DNA of 64,000 nucleotides from Sipunculus nudus (lineage: Eukaryota > Annelida > Sipuncula > Golfingiida > Sipunculidae), in NCBI GenBank assembly GCA_026874595.1, contig CM049318.1, forward strand, positions 25,384,956 through 25,448,955, written 5' to 3'. This document shows positions 12,707 through 24,637 of the stretch, piece after piece. Under the pieces are notes generated by a model. It worked only from the letters and a program-made list of their open reading frames with translations. It was not told the origin of the DNA and did not search any database. The position numbers and the translations under genes were made by a program. Within the stretch, counting starts at the first letter, position 1, and each line of letters starts with the position of its first letter.

Positions 12707-13276
12707 TTACTTAAAGTCAAAATAATAAATATACTTAAAAAAAACAATAATGTCTCCTTCTGGTGTTCGATAGAGACGCCATGGGTTCTTTGTGTTACAT
12801 TCTACTCTCAGTACCAACTCATGGCGCGCTTGCGTCACAGGTTTTGCAGTTACATTTGGTATCCCACATACAAGGTTACAGCTAGTCAAGGCCTCCAGTG
12901 CGTCATCCACGTTTTCCAGTCGACAATTACTGGACGACATAGAATCAAATTCCAGTACTCTGGGCTGACTACAGATATGCTCGTCCGGCAACCCAGCTAT
13001 CTTGAGCATATAAAGGACTCTAACAGTATCACTCTCTTTGAAAAGTTTAGTCCCATTCAAAATGGCTGCATATGCCAGTTTCCTGTAAGCTTTGTATTCC
13101 TCTATCTTAGCTTTAGACAGTTTTTCATTATCCGCTGTTTCCTTTTCCAATCTTTCGACGTCTCTTTTAATTCTACTAAGTGTTGATTTCGTGTCTTCTA
13201 TACATAGTCCAGCTGTTAAGAGAAGAATTGTGCAAAAAATGAAAGAAGCATGAAACTTGGCATAACAGTTGTCCAT
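12707..13276 (-). pseudogene. Truncated TRIM-derived copy (coiled-coil region only)
   Basis: The minus-strand frame reads a 189-residue ORF. Its middle (from CIEDTKSTLSRIKRD to NPWRLYRTPEGDIIVF) is clearly paralogous to the coiled-coil and early NHL part of the TRIM gene at 20260-22075; both contain NCRLENVDDALEAL. RING, B-boxes and nearly all NHL repeats are absent. The first ~23 residues look like a signal peptide, but they are translated from a dispersed repeat (13205-13490), so secretion is not supported. After DIIVF the homology stops in AT-rich sequence. This is best read as a truncated gene duplicate. Confidence 0.75.
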
Positions 13277-13490
13277 ACCACACGCAATATTTTCAGATAT
13301 AGGGCCAAGCGGAATTTACTCTATCTTGGTCAAAATCCAAGATGGCGGCCAATATGGCCGCCGGATTATAAAATATCTATATATCCGGTTATATTAGTCC
13401 TAGAATGCATTGCAAGTGCACTATTTCTATGTTTTCGGCGTCAAGAAATTCATTTATAAGGGTTTCAAGTATGTATTATGACTCTATGGT
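13205..13490 (+). repeat. Dispersed repeat copy 1 (AAGATGGCGGCC family)
   Basis: It contains GAAGAATTGTGCAAAAAATGA, GCCAAGCGGAATTTACT, CCAAGATGGCGGCC and AATGCATTGCAAGTGCACTA. The reverse complement of the same ordered blocks occurs twice, at 16352-16650 and 16672-16990. It forms the 5' part of the truncated TRIM-like ORF. Confidence 0.8.
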
Positions 13491-13985
13491 TGAATTTTGG
13501 TTTTGTTGATTTTGAAATTATGCTAAATTTGCCTTTGTCTAGCACATCAATAGAAAACATTATTTGCTGAGTTCTGCTGAGCAGTTGCATACTTTGTGAT
13601 TGTTCTCAAATGAAAGTGTTATTTCCTGGGCTAGATTTGTCTGTTTTTGTCATGCATTTTCATCCTTGAATTGTAGAACAGTTTCGATTGCAATTTTAAT
13701 TTCCCTTTATTTGCATGCTGATAAATGTAATTGCTTTGGAGAGGTGATGGCGCAAGAAACTCTGTGTCAAAATCGAAAATAAAATTAAGAACTTCATATG
13801 TCCATAAACACTAATCATTAGGATATTTGAAACCAACAAACATGTAATTAGATTCTGCGATCAACGTAACTTTCATGCAAAAAATTTTAGTGCGATTGCA
13901 AAATATTACATGCATTAATAAAACTGTGCTGACATTTGAAATATATATTATTTTTAAGTATTTCAGCCCTTTATCTGTTTCAATG
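13491..13985. other. Intergenic, no gene seen
   Basis: AT-rich sequence with only short spurious ORFs and no clear repeat structure. Confidence 0.5.
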
Positions 13986-13989
13986 TAAT

Positions 13990-14170
13990 GATGTGGACAG
14001 TCGAGTGGAGAGACGCTCGTCTTTCTCAAAAACCCCAGATTTGATCAACATCGTTCCTATCAGAGTGGGTTGTAGTGGTCCTTCCATGGTCGGTTGTTTT
14101 CTCCGTGTTCTCCGATTATCTCAAACCCTATATACTACCGAACGCAGCAATTCGAGCCATGGAGAGGGGC
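13990..14170 (+). mobile_element. Possible tRNA-derived SINE fragment
   Basis: GTCGAGTGGAGAGACGCTCG is A-box-like and is followed by a weak B-box-like GATTTGATCAAC. The tail contains GAGTGGGTTGTAGTGG, whose complement also occurs in the SINE-like stretch near 16120. Assigned by motif only. Confidence 0.35.
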
Positions 14171-16040
14171 TTGTTATAGTTGTTATAACTAACTGTACAA
14201 TCCATATAAAATATATATACAAATAAAATAAACAATCTATATTAAATAACGTTTAGCTAGCTTATAATGCGTGCGTGGCAGAATAAAGACATATATAAGA
14301 AGCTCACACCTGTCAGATTCTATATGCCTACTGCGTACGTATTGAAATTTTGCTAAAAGTGTCTTTTTCATTAGCACTTCCAATATTAAAATCCTGTAAA
14401 GTTTGTTTAATACTGCATTTTCAAATGAAAGTGTCATTTGCTGAGCTTTGTTTTATTATATTTATTTTTCTGTTTTCTTCTGTTTGATTTCCCTAGAGGC
14501 GATGGATGAAAGAAATTTAGCTATTATGTCTGGTATCAAATTTGGTAAATTTTACGATCAACTTCACATTCATGTAAACCTTTGTTAATGAAGTTTGGAA
14601 ATATCAGATTGTAGTGCTGAAATTAAAAAAAAAAAATACATGTATTGGTTACATGTATTTGAACACCATGCGTGTTTCCACGGAAATTCGTATCCATAAA
14701 TTATTTAGACTACATGCATGCATGACAGGATACGCACATATGTAGAAGCTCACACGTACGTGTTTGATGTACAGATTCTTTGCTTCTTTTGCCATAAGGA
14801 GATGGCTTTCACACTGTATGCTGGCATGAAGACAGAATCAGCACACATTTAGAGGAGCACTACATGTTGCTGTATGCTACCTTTGTGCTATGGTGATGAA
14901 TGCATGATATAATCAACATACATGTAGATACCTTTGCACATTGCTAATATTGTGATGTTATGATGATGCTCGCACAAAATAATTAACATGTATAAGTAAA
15001 ATATCACTACGTTTTCCCGTTGCTGCTATTTTCGTGATATAAAACTTTTTCGAATTTAACGAGTTGGATTTCACTTTGCATGGTGTTGGTGTCAACAAAA
15101 TACTTTAATTTGCTAAAAATGTGGATATTCATGTAGTTCATACATGTATTATTAGAATATTTACCACATGTATCAAACTTCAGGGGTCAGTGCTGCCAGT
15201 GTTCAAGCCAGCTGATCGTTGAAGTTTCAGGGATGTACAAGGAGGGAATGAAAAAGCAAGGCGCAAGGTTGAAAGCAAGGTTAAAAAATATAATAAACCC
15301 TTAGGTTCCAGACATATATTTTGTCTTCATCACCTAGATTATATCAAAATTCATTACAAAGTTTGAGTTTTCATTGACTTGATTGGTGAATGTAACGGTT
15401 CTGTGCTTGAAGCTGCTGTGCTATGGCGATCAATTGATTTTTTACTTTCTGCCAGCTTTATGCCCAAATGCAGAATGTTTGGGAAACTTTTATTTCATAC
15501 CACATACTTCATCAAGTAAACATACATCAATAAGAATAGATTAATTTTGAACATTATTCCTGAATATTATTACTGCTTAACAGAATAGTTTATTACATAG
15601 CATTTTGTAATATTGCCATCAACTTTTTTTCACTTATGCCTGAATATTTTCTTTTAGATCTAACAGGACAACAGTGTTTTCTTTTGGTAAATCACTCACA
15701 AAAAATTCCAATTCACTAACTATCGGTTATGTTTATCTCAGGTGCAAGGCTCAGTGCGATCTACAATTTTGCATCATGTGCACATGATGTTAATTTTTTT
15801 CAAATAAATTGAGTAAATATTTTTTTTTGTAATTATATTTATAAATACATGTAAGTTATATAAAATGTGTGCATTATGTAAGCAAATGAAGTATTTTAAG
15901 CAGTAACGGTAAATTTAAAGGCAATGTCAGCTAATCTTACCATATCACCAAAGTAGCAGGTAAATTACAAACTGCACAAGTATCTGCAAGTTTGCTGATT
16001 CCGCATGCACAATCACTACATTACAAATATAGCATATCAA
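14171..16040. other. Intergenic, no gene seen
   Basis: AT-rich unique-looking sequence with ACATGTA-rich patches. No ORF of credible length or composition and no recognised RNA gene. Confidence 0.5.
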
Positions 16041-16044
16041 GGAG

Positions 16045-16165
16045 TAGGACGTCGCCTAGTGGTTACGGCTTTGGACATCGGAGTTGTAGGTCCCCACTGG
16101 TTAGAATCAGAAGTCAAGGAGACCCACTACAACCCACTCCCATAGCAACTCCGATTATAGAACCT
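16045..16165 (+). mobile_element. tRNA-derived SINE fragment
   Basis: GTCGCCTAGTGGTTACGGC resembles a tRNA A-box region. GGTCCCCACTGGTTAGAATC follows where a B-box would be expected. The body contains GGAGACCCACTACAACCCAC, a block shared in reverse with 14059-14085. Confidence 0.5.
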
Positions 16166-16351
16166 TCGTCGCCAGTGGAGAGAGCCGAGCGTTTTTTACC
16201 ACTCAATACATTGAAAGAGACACAGTGTTCAAATATTTGAAATAATCATATATATTAAATTTCAGCACAAGATTCAACAAATAAGTTTTGCCGTTCCATG
16301 TGCATGAAAAAGGCAAATAAGCACAATTATAATACCAAATAAAACCAGATT

Positions 16352-16650
16352 TTATTCACAGAGTCATTATACTGACTTGAAACCCATATAAATAAATTTC
16401 TCGACCCCAGAAACATAGAAATAGTGCACATGCAATACATTCTAGGACAAATAACACCACATATATTGTTATTTCATAATCCGGCGGCCATATTGTCCGC
16501 CATCTTGGATTTTGACCAAGATATTCTGAATTCCGCTTGGCCTCATATCTGGAAATACTGAGTTTGGTCTGGACTACTATTATTCCAAGTTTCATTCTTC
16601 TTTTATCTTTTACACAATTCTTTTATATATGCAGCTTAACCGCTGACCTA
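16352..16650 (-). repeat. Dispersed repeat copy 2 (AAGATGGCGGCC family)
   Basis: This is the reverse-complement relative of 13205-13490. It shares TTGACCAAGATATTCTGAAT/TTCCGCTTGGC, GCGGCCATATTG and the CACAATTCTT block. Confidence 0.8.
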
Positions 16651-16671
16651 ATGGGAATATTACCAAACTCT

Positions 16672-16990
16672 TCTTATAAAAACATAAAATGAGTACCTGG
16701 AGAGGTTTTGAACCTCAAAAATTGAATTTCTTGGCCCAAAAAAACATAAAAAATAGAGTACTTGCAATGTTTTCTAGCGACATTATAACTCCAGTTATAG
16801 ACATTTTTTAATTCGGCGGCCATCTTGGCGGCCATCTTGGATTTTGGCCAAGATAATTTATTTTCAGCTTAGCCCTATATCTGAAATTCACCATTAAGCT
16901 CCAAAGAACAGTTTTGGAAACTTTCATGCTTCTTTCATTTTTTTGCACAATTCTTCCAAATATGGGGGCATAACCGCTGGACTATACACT
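16672..16990 (-). repeat. Dispersed repeat copy 3 (AAGATGGCGGCC family)
   Basis: It is tandem with copy 2 and in the same orientation. It shares ACTTGCAATGTTTTCTAG, GCGGCCATCTTGG (twice), TTTTGGCCAAGAT, CTTTCATGCTTCTTTCATTT and the terminal AACCGCTGGACTATA. Confidence 0.8.
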
Positions 16991-18280
16991 GGAATATTTA
17001 AAAATATTTTCGTTTTTTTTGTCATATCCAGGTATGAGGTCAAAGTTAATAAGCAGTTCATTTCAGAGAATGACAATTGAATCTAATAAAGAAAATCACA
17101 CCTTTGTGCATAGTGTCAGTCAGGCTGAGAGATGTTTACACCTATGCTATTGGAGTAGACCTAAATCGAAATGCATTCTAGTTGATCAGTTGTCAAAGAG
17201 ATAATGACCAGTTTAATATATAAATAAGGTATGGAAATCCAGACATAGGCAAGGAGAGAGCTCGAGGAGCTAGGAGGCAGAGATGTGCACCTTGGGCATC
17301 TTCGTACTCCCTTGAAGGACACGGTGGACGTCTGGCACATGCACTTTGGATAGAACTGACCGCATGCTCGGAATATTATACATAATTAAGTTATGGATCG
17401 CCATCTCTATTTGTAACCGGCTGAAATTACGAACGTCATTGCGATATGAGAGCTGCCTCTTGCGTTTGTTATGTTCTGTTAGGTATAGTATGTGAGACTG
17501 TGATGTTCAACCGGAAGATGTAAGCTCAAGCTAAGGCCGGAATGTGTAACCTACATGTTCGCCAGGATTCTCGAACTGTGGGCATGACATTCAACTGGAA
17601 TATGTAACTTAGATGTATAGCCGCAACGTGAGCCATAATGTCAAAGTGAACTGGTATCCGTATTGGTCGACTATGAAGCTGTAAGTTTGATATTTAAGAG
17701 AATAAACTGTGTGTTAAAGTTACAAGGATTTTTTTTTCAAGTAATCAACATCAATATAGTACAACAACCACCCTTTATGTGTTACAAAACTGGTTATTTC
17801 AGCATCTTTGTCCATACTTAACTTTGTAATATGTATGTCTTGCCATTAGTTTGAAACTGACCATACCAGCCCAATAAGAATGATGTTTCGGAAGCCAAAG
17901 GGATGCCCTGTATACTGTGTGGTCAGCTTCCATGCAAAACAACAGGCCCTGAGCACCATTGAATTCTGAGGATGGCTTCATATTCCCGAGTTAATTTCGA
18001 TTTCCAATTTATCAGTGTTTCGCGAGGGCTTAGTTTTTGAGATATGACCTGATATTAATTAACAAGAGTACATAACCAATATCATATTAATGACCTAATA
18101 TGCAGGTGAAATCTTAACAATTTTGTAAGGACCTTAGGAAACATAAACCGAGTGGAAAAGTTTCTCCAATGGTGGCAGATAAACGACAGATTTCACAGAA
18201 TATGTAATGTCATTTTTGATGTACGGCTAACATAAAAATATATTAATATTGAAGCTACTGGGCACATTATGTCTTTTCAC
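16991..18280. other. Intergenic, no gene seen
   Basis: No ORF with recognisable protein character and no clear repeat array. Confidence 0.5.
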
Positions 18281-18392
18281 CTGTGCAAAAGAGGGGTCAT
18301 ATTCACGAAGGTTTTGTTTTCGCGGTAATTTCCCTTTCACGAACATCGCGAATTTGAAACCCGCGCGAACAAAAAGCCAACCACAGTATCCA
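18281..18392. mobile_element. 5'-truncated copy of the ACTGTGGTTGGC MITE family
   Basis: ATATTCACGAAGG, TTTTCGCGGTAATTTC, AACATCGCGAATTTGAAACC and the terminal AAGCCAACCACAGTA match the right half of the full elements at 33148-33560 and 37715-38147. The left half is missing. Confidence 0.65.
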
Positions 18393-20259
18393 AGAAGCTT
18401 TACCAGAGCTACAGAGTGGCTGGCAAGACCCAATCCATACAAAAGGGGTATGACGACAGTCCACACTGGCTAAACTGTATACATGTTTTTTAATCAATAC
18501 TGTTTTAATTATTCAATTATTTTGAATATTAGAATGGGTTTGATATTGTTTTCAGTGTATTAACTTTAAAAAGAAAAAAAATGAATACAATTTTGCTGTA
18601 TGAGAAATAAATGTTTTATTATTATTAAACTTTTTTTTAACTTTTTTTCAGTGTGTTGATTTACAAAAATAAGCCCCCAAGTACCACTTTTGTACCAATG
18701 AGAAGTATTTTTTTTTCAAATGTACATAATTAATTGCCATAAGGTGTATTTCATTGGTTCATTTTGGCTGAATAATAAATGTCCAAGCTACCATGACGAT
18801 GCATGGACATTCCATCTTCACTTCACATGTTTTGTGCGTTGTAATGGATCTGCGTGTGAGTAAACATCCTCAACGGGTGTCTCTCAAACAACGCGAAGAA
18901 ACATGAATGAAGAATCACGGTTAGAAACACCGAATTGAAGCTTGAAAACCTGGATCTGTGAAATTCCACGGTACGGCCACCAGGTGGCGCTATTCTTGTT
19001 GCGCGCCACTGATCATGCCCTATGCAAGCCTATTTACATTTGTGTACAGGAATAATCAAACGAATTTACACGCAATATTACAAATACCATAATATTGTAA
19101 AGAGGACGCACCATATTGCATATATCACCTGGTAAATGAAAAGGTTATTTTATAGGTGTATGCAATCAGGATAGAGCCTTTAACAGTAAGCGTTCGACAT
19201 TTGCTGACATTTTGTATGTTATAATACCTGTTTTATTGTGTCGCGGTTTCTGCCAATTTGCAATAAGTCTCATTTTGTTCACATTCTCTTCCGAATATAT
19301 ATATAAAAAAACAAGCAAACAAACAGATTTGGTACACTTTATTTAGATTTAAATTTTGGTGGTAGAAATCTGGTGCTGCGTTTACCATGGCCTTTGTCAG
19401 CACAATGGACATCCGACATTGTCATTTTGATTGTTATTAACTTTGAAAAAGGCAACGGATTATATGATTTAAACTTAAAAAGCAGAGCACTCTGTATAAC
19501 TTTAAAATAATATAACAGTATAATCAAGCTTGTATTTTCGGGTATGTTATATGAAGGTAAACATTTGAAACAATACACTATGAAAATATTATAAATATAT
19601 TTTAAACAAATTCTTTTATAAAGAATCTCAGTAGTGACGTTATGGAGTTACATGAGATCGGATAAATAAATTGTGAATACAAAAAATGATAAATGAAGTA
19701 CTCTTCCTGGACCATTACATGATCTGAATTTATGCCTCATGCAGATAACTCTCTATATACGTAAGCAGTAGGTGACGTCCCATGCAAGGGATCCGCCAAA
19801 CTGTCAGATTCATTAACACTACAGGGGAGACTGTGCAACTGCAAGAGCAACCTAAATTATAAAAATGCCCAAAGAATCTATGTACGAAAAATTACATATG
19901 AAAGGAACTGTTCTTTATATTATGTATGTTTGCTTTGACCGACGTATTAAAGTACATATTATAAAAGTCTATAGTGGGAATATAATATGATGTTGTAATA
20001 AAATACTTATATATAGGCCTACGTATGCATAAAAATATTTAAATAATAGGGTATTTTTTTAATAAGTACATCACGAATAAGTGAACAGATTTGTACAGAA
20101 AGACAGCAAGTTGTTCTCACCATTAGCTCAGACAATTTATGATAATTAAGCAATATCCCTTTCTTGTAGTTTTTTTTTGTCATAAAACTATACAGTCATT
20201 CCAGTGGCATGGTAGTATCAATACACTGAAATTATCACTGCACAAAGGCAACATATTTG
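18393..20259. other. Intergenic, no gene seen
   Basis: AT-rich sequence downstream of the TRIM gene (which reads leftwards). It may hold that gene's 3'UTR, but no poly(A) site could be assigned with confidence. Confidence 0.4.
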
Positions 20260-22075
20260 TCAGTCCGAGAATCTGAACAACTTTAAACCTTCACCATCAA
20301 CAACCCACAGAAATGGGTATTTGCAGACAACATCTCTGGTGTAGGAAAGTCCATCTTTCCTTGTAAGTAGGGTCCTTAAAAAATACCGTCCATTTTATAT
20401 ACTACAATGCTATCATTGTCCCAGTCCGCCACCAGCAGATGTCCGTTACTCATCTTGCTGATTCCTCTCGGGTATCCGAGTAAAAAATCCTCACTCCCGC
20501 GGCCAGCGAATCTGGTCAATACAGCACCAGCCTCATTACAGATGATCACCTCGTGGGTATCCCAGGTGGTTACGACCAGCTTTGTCATCCCGCCGTGACT
20601 TGTCTTCAGTAAATTACGTAAATCCTTACAACCCTTAACAGTTAAGGTCTTCATGTAGTCAGAATTATGTAGTGACTGTTTGGTGATTGTCTCGGAGGTG
20701 AGAATAAGTACATTATCGCCGGAGACTGCTAAACCACGAGGTTTTGATTTTGGAGGTTTCAGTTTATGTTTTACGGTAGAACCATCTTGTTTTATCTGAG
20801 TCACGGTACCTCCGTCTGTACTGATGACGTAAAGGTCACCGCCGTCTACACAAGCGGCTATACCGTCATCAAGTAGCCGTGTCTTTGTACCGTCCTTGTA
20901 CACTTTGTAAACAGGTCCGCCTCCCAAATTAAAGACAATAACATCTCCTTCTGGTGTTCCACAGAGACCCCAAGGATTCTTTATGTCACATCTGCTACCA
21001 CATTCTATCTTCATTACCTGCCTAGGGGGCGCTGGTGTCCAGTTATTGGACTTACATCAGGTATCGCACACAAAAGTTTACATTTTACCAGCGCCTCCAG
21101 TGCATCATCCACGTTTTCTAGTCGACAATTATTTAACGATATAAAAGCAAACTCCGGTACTGAAGACACAGCAGCTCTAAGCTGACTACACATTTGCTCG
21201 TTCGGTAACTCAGCTGTCTTGAGCAGGTTAAGGACATTAACATTATCATCTTCATCCAACAGTTTAGTCCCGTTCAAAATGGCTGAGGATGCAAGTTTAC
21301 TGTGAGCTTCGTAATCCTTGAATACAGCGTCTATCTTGGCTTCACACAGTCTATCGTGATCCGCTATCTCCTCCTCCAGTCTTTCGATCTCCCTCTTTAT
21401 CATGTCAAGTTTTCTTTTTATGTCTTCTATACACTGGAACTGTTCAATGTAGTTTCGATTTTCTGTCACGTCCAGGTGTCCTATTCTCATCATTTCCTCT
21501 AATTCTCCAGTACATTTTCTAACTTTCTGTTTAATATTCTTTATCCCGGCTGACGTTTCTTCCAGTGAATGGTCGTTGTGCAGGTCCCCCTTAACACAGT
21601 GTACACAAACACCACAGAAACATGTCGTGCAGACACATTGAAGTGGCGCTCCGTGACGCTCACATATACTTTCAGTGAGGACGTGAGATGCGAACAATGT
21701 TGAATTCTTGTGCTCATCGCTACAATCCTCGCATAATAAAACAGAACACATTAAGCATGCTATTTTACCTGTCTTAGACTTGTGGCACGCGATGAACTTT
21801 GTTTCTCTGGTGAAATAATCAGCAAATTGTTGGACATTAATATCCAAGGGTAAATTTGAGAAGTCTCCTGTTGGTAGTGCCGACATTGTCCGGCAGGTGG
21901 GGCACTCTACTTGAGTCTTTGAACAGTGTCCCTCTCGGTGACGTTTCTCGTGCCATTCAGTGAGACATTCCGTGCAGAATGAATGTAGACACGATAGAGC
22001 TCTTGGCTGTCGTCCTTCCTTGCTGCTGAAACAAATGGAGCATCTGATTGGTGATGGTTCGTCGGGGGTTGCCAT
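20260..22075 (-). CDS. TRIM-type RING/B-box/coiled-coil/NHL protein, with two apparent 1-bp deletions
   Basis: From the ATG at 22075 the frame encodes a C3HC4-type RING (CSIC from residue 12, CLHSFCTEC, ECPTC near 58-61). Two B-boxes follow (CLMCSVLLCEDC, and CERHGAPLQC with CVHC), then a coiled coil. The frame hits TAA near 21015. A +1-shifted frame resumes at once with a beta-propeller-like region containing NHL motifs, such as GYPRGISKMSNGHLLVADWD and VYKMDG. That frame ends at 20376 in a T6 run. The next frame again continues sensibly (RTLLTRKDGLSYTRDVVCKY and an LWVVDG motif) to a stop at 20260. The total is 1816 nt, exactly two short of 606 codons. TRIM-NHL proteins are typically cytoplasmic E3 ubiquitin ligases. 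The coding part is one exon, with a probable 5'UTR acceptor (TTTTCAG) just upstream at about 22091. Sequencing or assembly indels, or recent pseudogenisation, would explain the shifts. Confidence 0.85.
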
Positions 22076-22091
22076 GGTTATGTAATTATCT

Positions 22092-22440
22092 GAAAATACA
22101 TAAATATTCTTACATTCAAATTAATGAAAAAAAAAATATATTCGAATATTAATATCTATATCTATTATTATATTTTTCTTCACAACTAAATGCGATTCAG
22201 TACACGCGGGATTTGATGATGAGCGATTTATTTTAAATATATAATTTTTTTACTGAGCCATGAGTACATTTTATTGAAAGTATTTTGTATTTACAATAAA
22301 AGAGAAAATAAAATATTAAAAAGAAACTTCACTAAAGTTATTTTCATTTTGTGTTGGCTGCGGATCCATAATGGATGCAGAAGGTCTCACATATTAACTA
22401 ATGGATCAGTGTCATATTTTCCTTTCTAAAGAAACCATGC
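22092..22440. other. Upstream region of the TRIM gene
   Basis: AT-rich sequence. A consensus acceptor (ATTTTCAG on the minus strand) lies immediately before the TRIM start, so a noncoding first exon probably lies further right. I could not place it. Confidence 0.4.
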
Positions 22441-22860
22441 CAATCGCCCCCCCCTCCCCCCCCCCCCAAAAAAAAAAAATCTCATAAATACACTATATAC
22501 TGGATATGTGCCAATAAATTGATTATATCGATTAAATTGTGAGCATTTTAAAATAATCGATCTGAGATATTTATCCTTGCACATGCACAAAAACATATTA
22601 TACTTTCAGAGATATAGGAAAGAGGGACTCAAAGTATCGAATATCATTAAAACTGAACCTTGTATAGCCACAGATTAACAACTTCGGCCTATTAGCGCGA
22701 TGTATACAGACCAGATCTGGTTATATACATGATCAATATTTTAGTTTATACCGTGTATGGTTATATAGAATGTACATGAATCAACCGATTGATAATCAAC
22801 CAACAGTCGTTTTTCATTGGCGGCCAAACGAAATATTCTTTGGGTGCCCAATAGTAGACA

Positions 22861-22921
<61 letters not shown>

Positions 22922-23206
22922 GGCCGGGCCTGACCAAATGGCGGGGAGGGGTAGGGGGCATAAATTAAGCGTGTGCGAGGGGACAAAGCCTCCGAAGGGT
23001 GAGGGTGTTGGCGGGGGTGTCCCCCTCCGACGGTGTGGAAAATTTCGAAAAACTGTATTTATCCTACTGCATTATGGTGCATTTTTTGCTGTCATTTATT
23101 GGATAATGCTTACTAAAAAATGATATACTATGATATATTTTTTGCGCCTCAAATGCTGGGGGGGGGGGCAGATACCCCCAACCCCCGGAGGCTACGGCCT
23201 TGATAT

Positions 23207-23253
<47 letters not shown>

Positions 23254-23420
23254 GTATATATACGCACTTAGGGGGTTTATATGGGGAAGAGGTAATCTAT
23301 TACAGTGCTTTACTGGAGAATATACTAACAGTAATGAGAAAAACTGGTACTCCTTATGTTTTTTCCATCATATTATTCCCCCCCCCCCCCCACACCTACT
23401 TTGGTTTGGCCGCTATGATT
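22441..23420. repeat. Low-complexity block: poly-C/A, (TA)n and (TAA)n tracts
   Basis: It contains a C-rich then A-rich tract at 22448-22480, a ~58-bp TA run at 22859-22918, a G9 tract near 23160, TA and TAA runs at 23213-23253, and a C11 tract near 23380. The gaps between tracts share GGAGGGG-rich patches that look like transposon debris. No gene is visible. Confidence 0.8.
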
Positions 23421-23692
23421 TTTTTCCCTGCAATCATTGAACCTGATTTACACCAATTACCTACCGCTGCGTTTACATTATATATCCTACTAATCATCTT
23501 AGATCAAGTCTAACAAAAACATGACTTCAGCTAAATCTCAGGTCGGTCCGGGACATTTAATATGTTACTATATAATATTGATAACAAGAAGACTGTCAAG
23601 GTCATACGTTTGACATTTGAACAAGAGTGATAAAATTCACCACGTAAACACGATAAACACATTTATCTTGACACGTCCTTTATTTATTTCAT

Positions 23693-23898
23693 TAGCGGAT
23701 CTAGTACTTAGAAAAGGAGGGTTCCAACCCAGGAGGACTTATGATAAAACTTAAAATAAAACTTACCAGGTGAGGAAAAGGGGGAGGGGGGGGGGGGTCC
23801 TCGTCGCAAAATTGGTCCGAAACCCTTTAAAATGTTGTAGTGGTTAAAAAAATAGGGAGAGGTCCGGACCCCTGGACCATCCCTCGGGATCCGCTTCT
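23693..23898. mobile_element. Second copy of the GCGGATCC-ended MITE
   Basis: It begins AGCGGATCTAG and ends GGGATCCGCTTCT. The interior has AACCCAGGAGG and poly-G/GGTCC blocks matching the nested element at 10994-11202. It is more diverged. Confidence 0.6.
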
Positions 23899-24637
23899 AC
23901 AATAGGCCTAATATAGGTCACATTGATATTAAGAACAGAAATGCATTTAACTCGAGCTCAACGCTGAGGTTAAAAGTAAATGTTAAGAATGATATTCAAA
24001 GTGAACAGCTGTAGGGGGACAGATTGTCACAATTCAACATGGGTAATCCCACGAGGTTTAAACGCTTTAAAACTCCGTGGTAGTATCTGCCACTTTCAAT
24101 ATTGTGTAATAATTATGTGATTACATACCAGTTTGTTGGTACAGCCGTCTTTACGAAGGTGTAGACTTGTATTTGATGACGCATATCACACTATTTGCTA
24201 TACGCAGACTATAGCATTGATCGTGACCGTTCAATGTCCAACGGAAATGCCGCCTCAGAGATATAAATGAAAACAGTTCTCCGATAGATAATCACGTGAG
24301 ACGGCCAAAAAGGAAAAAGCCATGCACAACAACCAGTGCCGCCATAGGGCACTCATTCTTAAAACCAGAAACACATATTTCATGCTTCAGATTTATCATT
24401 TGTTTGAGCCATTTCTTAGGAAAGTGAGTGTACCCGATAGAACCCCCATTTTCTTGATATTACTATCAATTATTATTGACCTTTAATCGCTCAGGAAAGA
24501 ACTCATTATATCTCCTATAGTGACTAAGCAACCTTAGGCAACAACAATCGGTACGAGAAATCTTCATTTTAAGGAATGCAAACCTCCGCCAAGGGGGTAG
24601 TCCTTTATGTGGGATGCTCCCAAAACCGTGTTTGCAT
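23899..24637. other. Intergenic, no gene seen
   Basis: No credible ORF and no repeat array. Confidence 0.5.

Noticed and set aside
13211-13276. Signal peptide on the TRIM-like ORF
   Set aside because: The hydrophobic stretch is read from a dispersed repeat present in two other copies without any ORF.
16045-16120. Functional tRNA genes at this and similar sites (650, 34985, 61645)
   Set aside because: A-box and B-box resemblance only; cloverleaf pairing and intact loops are not evident, as expected of SINE heads.
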